From Ignavibacteria bacterium UBA6906 (GTDB lineage Bacteria > Bacteroidota > Ignavibacteria > UBA10030 > UBA6906): a stretch of DNA of 9,937 bases. Of this stretch, positions 5,927 through 9,937 are shown in pieces. The number at the start of each line of letters is the position of its first letter. The stretch's first letter is position 1. The notes under the pieces were generated by a model. The model searched no databases. It was given only the letters and a program-made list of their open reading frames with translations, and was not told the origin of the DNA. Location: assembly GCA_002451155.1 (NCBI GenBank), contig DKBG01000183.1, forward strand, positions 1-9,937, read 5' to 3'. Made by a program: the position numbers and the translations under genes.

Positions 5927-7015
5927 ATGGCTAATGTCTATGCGGTTGTCATGGCAGGGGGTGTGGGCACACGCTTCTGGCCCAGGAGTAGAGAGAAGTC
6001 GCCGAAGCAGCTTCTTGAGATTCTCGGCAAAGGGACCATGCTTCAGAATACTGTCAAGCGCCTTGAACCGCTTGTCGGACCGAGGGAAACATTCGTAATT
6101 ACAAACCGCGTCCAGCGCGGGCTCGTGCTAAAACAACTCCCCGGTGTTCCCGAAGAGAATATCCTTGAGGAACCTGTGGGGAGAAACACGGCTCCATGTA
6201 TCGGCCTCGCGGCACTGCACCTCCGAAAAATCGATCCGGATGCCGTGATGATCGTGATGCCGGCGGATCACACTATTCAGAAGGTCGAGGAGTTCCATCG
6301 CGTCCTGGGTCTCGCCGTCACGACTGCCGCTGAGTCCGGAAGCCTGGTCACCATCGGGATCCAGCCGACCCGGCCCGAAACGGGGTATGGCTACATACAG
6401 ATCCATACGGACGAAGGACCGCATAACCCGTTCCACGACCGCGGCGTTCTGAAGGTAAAGACATTTGCCGAAAAGCCGAACCCGCAGACTGCCGAGAGAT
6501 TCCTCGAGAGCGGAGACTTCCTCTGGAACAGCGGGATGTTTGTCTGGAGAGTAGATGCAATCCTCCGGGAAATTCAACGTTGCCTTCCCGATCTGTACGC
6601 CGAGCTGTCAAAAATCGAACATGTTATTGCGGCGCCCCAGTATCAGTCAACCCTCGAAACGGTCTATGGGCTCATCCGCGGGATATCGATTGACTACGGT
6701 GTTATGGAGAGATCTGGTGATGTCTTTGTGATCCCCGCAGATCTCGGATGGAACGATCTGGGGTCGTGGGATGAGGTTTTCAGGATATCCGGGAAAGACC
6801 CGAACGGGAACTCGATCACCGGCAAGGTGATTCAGAAGGAGATGAAGAACTGCTATGTGTATTCTCCCGACAAGGTAGTAGCGACCATAGGAGTGGAAGA
6901 TCTCATTATTGTCAACACTGATGACGCGCTCCTTATCTGTCGGGTTGGAGCTTCCCAGGACGTCAAGGAGGTGTCCGATTATCTGAAAAGAAAGCAGATG
7001 TTCGAGCTTCTTTGA
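5927..7015 (+). CDS. manC: Mannose-1-phosphate guanylyltransferase (GDP-mannose pyrophosphorylase)
   Basis: The enzyme joins mannose-1-phosphate and GTP to give GDP-mannose and pyrophosphate in the cytoplasm, supplying mannose and fucose-type sugars for surface glycans. The 362 residues form one nucleotidyltransferase domain. The signature AGGVGTRFWPRSREKSPKQL is at 10-29, MPADHT is near residue 110, FAEKPN is at 180-185, WNSGMFVW is around 200-207, and DLGWNDLGSWDE lies further on. There is no fused C-terminal mannose-6-phosphate isomerase cupin, so this is the short single-function form. The ATG at 5927 gives the canonical N-terminus. AAGGGA lies 12 bases before it, just after the upstream stop. 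A TTG at 5903 in the same frame overlaps the preceding gene and is less likely. rlpA follows after nine bases. Confidence 0.95.
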   Translation: MANVYAVVMAGGVGTRFWPRSREKSPKQLLEILGKGTMLQNTVKRLEPLVGPRETFVITNRVQRGLVLKQLPGVPEENILEEPVGRNTAPCIGLAALHLRKIDPDAVMIVMPADHTIQKVEEFHRVLGLAVTTAAESGSLVTIGIQPTRPETGYGYIQIHTDEGPHNPFHDRGVLKVKTFAEKPNPQTAERFLESGDFLWNSGMFVWRVDAILREIQRCLPDLYAELSKIEHVIAAPQYQSTLETVYGLIRGISIDYGVMERSGDVFVIPADLGWNDLGSWDEVFRISGKDPNGNSITGKVIQKEMKNCYVYSPDKVVATIGVEDLIIVNTDDALLICRVGASQDVKEVSDYLKRKQMFELL

Positions 7016-7024
7016 GACCACCCG

Positions 7025-7432
7025 ATGCTGCTTCGATCCGGTTCCGCCCTCACTCTTATTAGTCTTCTTCTCCTCTCCGGCTGTACAGGTTCCCAGCCCC
7101 GGTTTACACCGTCAGGTGGTGCCGACGATACTCCTGAGGCGCTTGTCCTCGAGGGTATTGCGTCTTACTACGCTGATGAATATGATGGCCGGCCTACCTC
7201 GAGCGGCGAAACGTACGACATGCACGCCATGACTGCCGCGCATCGGACGCTTCCCTTCGGCACGATGGTCAGGGTCACGAATATCGAAAACGGGAAATCT
7301 GTCGATGTTCGGATCAATGACCGGGGACCGTTCAAAGCAGGCCGGATCATCGACCTTTCGCTTGAGGCGGCCCAGAGGCTCGACATGATCGGGCCGGGGA
7401 CGGCCCCTGTGCGCCTTGAGATCCTCCCATAG
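7025..7432 (+). CDS. rlpA: RlpA-like lipoprotein with double-psi beta-barrel domain
   Basis: RlpA proteins are outer-membrane lipoproteins; the studied ones cleave peptidoglycan strands lacking stem peptides and act in cell separation. This 135-residue protein has a type II signal peptide with lipobox LLSG-C20, a short Gly/Pro/Thr linker and then the double-psi beta-barrel (about 43-134). That domain has the family stretches GIASYYADEYDGRPTSSGE, AAHRTLPFGTMVRVTN and INDRGPF, with Asp99 in the expected active-site motif, then GRIIDLSLEAA. There is no SPOR domain, so it lacks the usual septum-targeting module and is a minimal form. The ATG is nine bases after the manC stop, with no strong Shine-Dalgarno, suggesting translation coupled to manC. 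No convincing terminator follows closely. Confidence 0.9.
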   Translation: MLLRSGSALTLISLLLLSGCTGSQPRFTPSGGADDTPEALVLEGIASYYADEYDGRPTSSGETYDMHAMTAAHRTLPFGTMVRVTNIENGKSVDVRINDRGPFKAGRIIDLSLEAAQRLDMIGPGTAPVRLEILP

Positions 7433-7652
7433 CTCGGGATCCTCATCCTCCCGCGACGCTTTTGCAGAAATTCCCGGGCTCGCATGTAAGTCTTCCAGTC
7501 CCCCTCTGGCTTCTTTCACTCACCGTAAAGCAGAAACCCGGGCGATTCCCGCTGGATTAACGGTTTTGTAGAATCTTCCGTTCCGGGGTCTATCATTCAG
7601 GAATTCCAGGGCCATTTTTGGTTTGAGGAACCTTTCATTTTTTGAATGTATT

Positions 7653-7704
7653 GTCACGTTTTGCCCGCAGCGAGTGCGTCAGGGAATGTGGCCTGCGTCA
7701 CGTT
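7653..7704. repeat. Direct repeats GTCACGTT spaced 44 bp upstream of the transglycosylase promoter
   Basis: GTCACGTT occurs at 7653-7660 and 7697-7704, 44 bp apart or about four helical turns. A related word, TGCGTCA, occurs at 7675-7681 and 7694-7700, the second overlapping the right GTCACGTT. The right copy ends 13 bp before the -35. The arrangement resembles same-face activator sites, but eight-base words can recur by chance. Confidence 0.35.
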
Positions 7705-7717
7705 CCAGGAATTCTCC

Positions 7718-7746
7718 TTGACAAATGTGGGGGTAACAGCTATCTT
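7718..7746 (+). promoter_or_regulatory. Sigma-70-type promoter of the leader ORF and transglycosylase gene
   Basis: A perfect TTGACA (7718-7723) is followed after 17 bases by TATCTT (7741-7746). The start point would be near 7753, giving a leader of about 140 nt to the ATG at 7893 and about 84 nt to the leader ORF. Confidence 0.72.
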
Positions 7747-7758
7747 CTCGCGTGTTAC
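7733..7758. promoter_or_regulatory. Inverted repeat GTAACA-N14-TGTTAC over the -10, possible operator
   Basis: GTAACA (7733-7738) and TGTTAC (7753-7758) are perfect inverted half-sites flanking the -10 at 7741-7746 and reaching the predicted start point. The symmetry extends outward through two G-T pairs to GG/CC. A repressor bound here would block the promoter. The regulator is not identifiable from the window. Confidence 0.45.
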
Positions 7759-7836
7759 TTCCCCGTTCTCTATATACACACATGAGACCAATGGGTTGAA
7801 CCTTTTGACGAACTTTTGCGTTATACGGAGGTAGGT

Positions 7837-7893
7837 ATGGTGTGTATTCAAGGGGAAGCAAACTCACTGATGTCTCAAAGCAAGGGGCAGTAA
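7837..7893 (+). CDS. 18-codon leader ORF coupled to the transglycosylase gene
   Basis: The ATG at 7837 follows a near-ideal Shine-Dalgarno, GGAGGT at 7827-7832. The frame reads MVCIQGEANSLMSQSKGQ and ends in a TAA at 7891-7893 that shares its last base with the ATG of the lytic transglycosylase gene (TAATG). This ribosome site is stronger than the downstream gene's own, so ribosomes finishing the leader could reinitiate directly on the next ATG. The peptide shows no run of a single amino acid as in classical attenuators and no membrane segment. The start and overlap are plain in the sequence; that it is translated and regulatory is inferred. Confidence 0.45.
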   Translation: MVCIQGEANSLMSQSKGQ

Positions 7894-8633
7894 TGCTCAA
7901 GCTAAGCCACCTGATATGTATCCTGGCGCTGGCCAGCCTCATCGGGTGTACCCCCGTTGACGAGTCGGTAATCAAGAAGGCGTCTAGCGCCTCGGCGGGC
8001 GACATCCCGGGAGCAGTGAACGTGGGGAAAGCGATGGAGGCTCCTGCGGAGGCTGAATTGGACCCTGAAATGCGGGCTTTCTTGAAGGAATTTGGCCCGA
8101 TGATCAGGCGGCAGGCCTCGGCTTACGGATTGGACTGGAGATTGATCCTCGCGATGGTGAAGCAGGAGTCCCGTTTCACCGAGGACGCTCTGAGTCACAA
8201 GGGGGCATCGGGTCTGATGCAGATCATGCCGACCACCGGAGAGGAACTTGCCGCCCGGCTATCGTTGAGGGACCTACAGCATCCCGAGAACAACATTCGG
8301 GGAGGGGTCTATTATCTGAGGTCTCTGTACGATTTCTTCCGGAAGGCGGATGAAACGGACCGCATAAAGCTCGCCCTAGCGGCATACAATGCGGGAATCC
8401 GGAGGGTATATGATGCCCAGGACATTGCCGCATATCTTGATGAGAACCCCCAGTCCTGGGAGGCGGTGCGGGACGCGTTCCCTCTGCTCTCGAAGAGATA
8501 TTACACGCTTCACCGAAGCGTCTGGCCGGGTGAAAAGCCCCGATCCGGCTGGTTCGGAAACTCTCGCGAGACTGTCGCGTACGTGGATAACGTTATCCAT
8601 TATTATGAAGAACTGCGCGTGACGTTGAACTGA
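7893..8633 (+). CDS. Lytic transglycosylase lipoprotein, SLT family
   Basis: This envelope enzyme should cleave the MurNAc-GlcNAc bond of peptidoglycan to give 1,6-anhydro products. The 246 residues begin with a lipoprotein signal whose lipobox is SLIG-C19. A low-complexity Ala/Ser-rich linker covers about 20-57. The SLT (Slt70/MltC-like) domain covers about 63-230. Catalytic Glu92 lies in MVKQESRF, followed by the family motifs ALSHKGASGLMQIMPTT (100-115), ENNIRGGVYYL and the ALAAYNAG motif (161-168). The start is ATG 7893, with AAGGGG five bases upstream. A GTG at 7842 in frame would add 17 residues ahead of the signal peptide and is disfavoured. The gene has its own promoter and a coupled leader ORF, and ends before a strong hairpin. 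It is probably exported and anchored in a membrane. The exact subfamily (MltC, MltE or other) is not settled. Confidence 0.93.
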   Translation: MLKLSHLICILALASLIGCTPVDESVIKKASSASAGDIPGAVNVGKAMEAPAEAELDPEMRAFLKEFGPMIRRQASAYGLDWRLILAMVKQESRFTEDALSHKGASGLMQIMPTTGEELAARLSLRDLQHPENNIRGGVYYLRSLYDFFRKADETDRIKLALAAYNAGIRRVYDAQDIAAYLDENPQSWEAVRDAFPLLSKRYYTLHRSVWPGEKPRSGWFGNSRETVAYVDNVIHYYEELRVTLN

Positions 8634-8660
8634 TCTGGCGAGTTGCCCGCGGGCCAGGAG

Positions 8661-8694
8661 AGCGCCCCCTTGTGCGATAGCGTAAGGGGGCGCT
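8661..8694. terminator. Strong hairpin between convergent genes, likely bidirectional terminator
   Basis: AGCGCCCCCTTGTGC pairs with GCGTAAGGGGGCGCT around GATA, giving 15 bp with two adjacent G-T wobbles. It lies between the transglycosylase stop at 8633 and the pdaD stop at 8711. Neither side has a proper T-run, so it may act with Rho or as a 3'-end stabiliser rather than as a textbook intrinsic terminator. Confidence 0.7.
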
Positions 8695-8710
8695 TCACAT
8701 TCCGGGGCAG

Positions 8711-9256
8711 TCAGGGGAGGAGAATTGCTGAGGCGATGACTGTCGTCCAGATCCCGTCCTTATGGCCCTCCGCGGACTGGGTGACATTGAAGGTGCGGAC
8801 GATCTTCCCGGACATCTTGTAGAGCTTCTCTCTCTCATCCCAGGCGCTGGCCGGATCAAATTCAACCCCGAGCGTTGTCGCAAGCATGGTAGCCGCGAGA
8901 TCCTCAGCGTATTCACCCGCCTTTTCGTCTGTCTCGCCAAAGGGATGGTGTTCGGAGAGATACCCATACTGGGATGCGTCTGCGGGCGTTGCGACGCCGA
9001 TTGACGCTGCGACAAGACGGTTCGGCTCATTGGTGGCGTTTCTTGCCATGACGGCAAAGGTTATCTGGCCAGGCTGCAGGAGTTTCAGGCCTTCCTCTGT
9101 CGGAATCCGTTTGCAGCCTGGCGGGTAGATGCTGGACACCGTCACCAGATTGCACTTTTCAATCTTGGCATCACGTAGGGCGAGCTCGAATGACTGAAGG
9201 TAGTCTTTGTGCCTGCCGACTCCCTTTGTAAAGAAGACCCTAGTGGGTACGTACAA
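8711..9256 (-). CDS. pdaD: Pyruvoyl-dependent arginine decarboxylase
   Basis: The enzyme converts L-arginine to agmatine and CO2, the entry to polyamine synthesis, using a pyruvoyl group rather than PLP. The 181-residue proenzyme has the family N-terminus YVPTRVFFTKGVGRHKDYLQ. It has the self-cleavage site VSSIYPPGC, where the chain should split between Ser41 and Ser42 to leave pyruvoyl at residue 42. PGQITFAVMARN and the C-terminal beta/alpha fold follow. The start is TTG at 9256: an in-frame TAA lies just upstream, GGAGA sits eight bases before it, and the family N-terminus begins there. It follows tyrS by 38 bases on the same strand with no promoter seen between them, so they are probably cotranscribed. 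In bacteria this decarboxylase has a patchy distribution that includes Chlorobi and Chlamydiae. Confidence 0.93.
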   Translation of the reverse strand: MYVPTRVFFTKGVGRHKDYLQSFELALRDAKIEKCNLVTVSSIYPPGCKRIPTEEGLKLLQPGQITFAVMARNATNEPNRLVAASIGVATPADASQYGYLSEHHPFGETDEKAGEYAEDLAATMLATTLGVEFDPASAWDEREKLYKMSGKIVRTFNVTQSAEGHKDGIWTTVIASAILLP

Positions 9257-9294
9257 TGTCTCATCTCCGCTGATTTAGTGAGGGAATAAAGTGT

Positions 9295-9937
9295 TCATTG
9301 CTTCTCGGCTCTCAGGACTTTCAGGAACTTCCGTTTCCCCACCTTAACGATCACACCCCTGGTCAGACGAATGACCGCGGTATGGTCTGTGATTCGGTTT
9401 CCGTCCACAGTCACGCCTCCCTGTTCGATGAGTCGGCGGGCCTCGCTGTTGGACGCGGCGAGGCTGGTCTCGGTCAGGAGTCGGAGAATCCCTATCGTCG
9501 ATGTGTCCACGGCGATCGAACATTCGGGGATCTCATCGGGGAGATCCTTCTTCTTGAAGACACGGTCGAATTCTTCCTCCGCTGCCAGGGCGGCCTGAGG
9601 GCTGTGGTAGAGACTGACGAGCTCACGCGCGAGCCGACGTTTCAGATCACGGGGGTTGACCGATCCGGTCTCGAGCTGCTCTCCGATGCGGGAGAGATCA
9701 TGTGCCGGGACGTTGGTCGTGAGGATGAAATATTCGAAAATCACGGAGTCGGGGATGGAGAGCGTCTTTCCGTAAATCTCCTGCGGCGGATCACTGATTC
9801 CGATGTAGTTATCGAGCGACTTGCTCATTTTCTCCACCCCGTCCGTGCCCGGGAGAATAGGCATCGTGATGGTTATCTGGGGCTCGAATCCGTATTCCCG
9901 TTGAATATCGCGGCCGACGAGCAGGTTGAATTTCTGG
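9295..9937 (-). CDS. tyrS: Tyrosyl-tRNA synthetase, C-terminal half (N-terminus off the window)
   Basis: The enzyme attaches tyrosine to tRNA-Tyr in the cytoplasm. About 214 codons are visible and the frame runs off the right edge, so the HIGH motif and most of the catalytic fold are missing. The visible part starts with the class I core FNLLVGRDIQREYGFEPQ, continues through MPILPGTDGVEKMSKS with the KMSKS loop at 9831-9817, and covers the anticodon-recognition helices. It ends in an S4-type RNA-binding domain (roughly the last 65 residues: LAASNSEARRLIEQGGVTVDG, KVGKRKFLKV). The KMSKS form places it with TyrRS of the roughly 400-residue bacterial subgroup rather than the E. coli KFGKT-type group. 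pdaD follows 38 bases downstream on the same strand. Confidence 0.96.
   Translation of the reverse strand, partial: QKFNLLVGRDIQREYGFEPQITITMPILPGTDGVEKMSKSLDNYIGISDPPQEIYGKTLSIPDSVIFEYFILTTNVPAHDLSRIGEQLETGSVNPRDLKRRLARELVSLYHSPQAALAAEEEFDRVFKKKDLPDEIPECSIAVDTSTIGILRLLTETSLAASNSEARRLIEQGGVTVDGNRITDHTAVIRLTRGVIVKVGKRKFLKVLRAEKQ

Larger units (their letters stand above)
7433..7836. other. Noncoding stretch between rlpA and the transglycosylase gene
   Basis: About 400 bases hold no believable gene. Just after rlpA a weak hairpin, CGGGA/TCCCG (7435-7453), precedes a short T run and may act as a poor terminator. GGTT/AACC around 7620-7632, followed by T-rich sequence, is another weak candidate. 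The right half carries repeated short words upstream of a strong promoter: GTCACGTT twice (7653-7660, 7697-7704), TGCGTCA twice (7675-7681, 7694-7700) and CAGGAATTC twice (7598-7606, 7706-7714). It then holds the promoter at 7718-7746 and an inverted repeat at 7733-7758. The region looks like a regulated upstream region. Confidence 0.6.

Noticed and set aside
7435..7453. Hairpin CGGGA/TCCCG just after rlpA as the operon terminator
   Set aside because: The stem is only five base pairs and the T-run is four bases and offset by six, too weak to list as a terminator.
7842..7892. GTG start giving a 17-residue N-terminal extension of the transglycosylase
   Set aside because: It would place polar residues ahead of a complete lipoprotein signal peptide, and ATG 7893 has its own AAGGGG. 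The same Shine-Dalgarno GGAGGT fits the leader ORF at 7837 better.

Overview
The window looks like a chromosomal stretch from a moderately GC-rich bacterium, probably in or near the Bacteroidetes/Chlorobi (FCB) group. Three things point that way: an isolated atpD-atpC pair without the other F1Fo subunits, a YpdA-type (bacillithiol-linked) flavoprotein, and a bacterial pyruvoyl-dependent arginine decarboxylase. The promoters I can read are ordinary sigma-70 type (17-bp spacers, TATAAT-like -10), which argues against Bacteroidetes proper. The placement is inference. I see no mobile element, CRISPR array, tRNA or rRNA.

Layout. Minus strand, left edge: trpB2 (C-terminus off the window) with its own promoter, 117-nt leader and GTG start. 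At 1608-2093 (minus) lie two small genes: a 54-residue four-cysteine zinc-ribbon protein followed by a terminator, and a likely 79-residue single-span membrane protein. A 90-bp divergent gap with a perfect inverted repeat leads to the plus-strand ypdA. Then comes atpD-atpC, with a promoter whose -35 overlaps the ypdA stop and a strong terminator. A second plus-strand operon follows: an unrecognised 239-residue protein, manC, and the lipoprotein rlpA. After about 400 noncoding bases comes a lytic transglycosylase lipoprotein gene with a strong promoter, an inverted repeat over its -10, and an 18-codon leader ORF whose stop overlaps its start. A 15-bp hairpin separates it from the convergent minus-strand pair tyrS (N-terminus off the window) and pdaD.

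Functionally this is mostly housekeeping: tryptophan synthesis, thiol redox, ATP synthesis, GDP-mannose supply, peptidoglycan turnover, tyrosyl-tRNA charging and polyamine synthesis. I found no clear evidence of a new multi-gene system. The points most worth a second look are the leader ORF and operator-like repeats before the transglycosylase gene, the YpdA homologue with Ser where the characterised enzyme has Cys, the small zinc-ribbon/membrane gene pair, and the unknown first gene of the manC operon.
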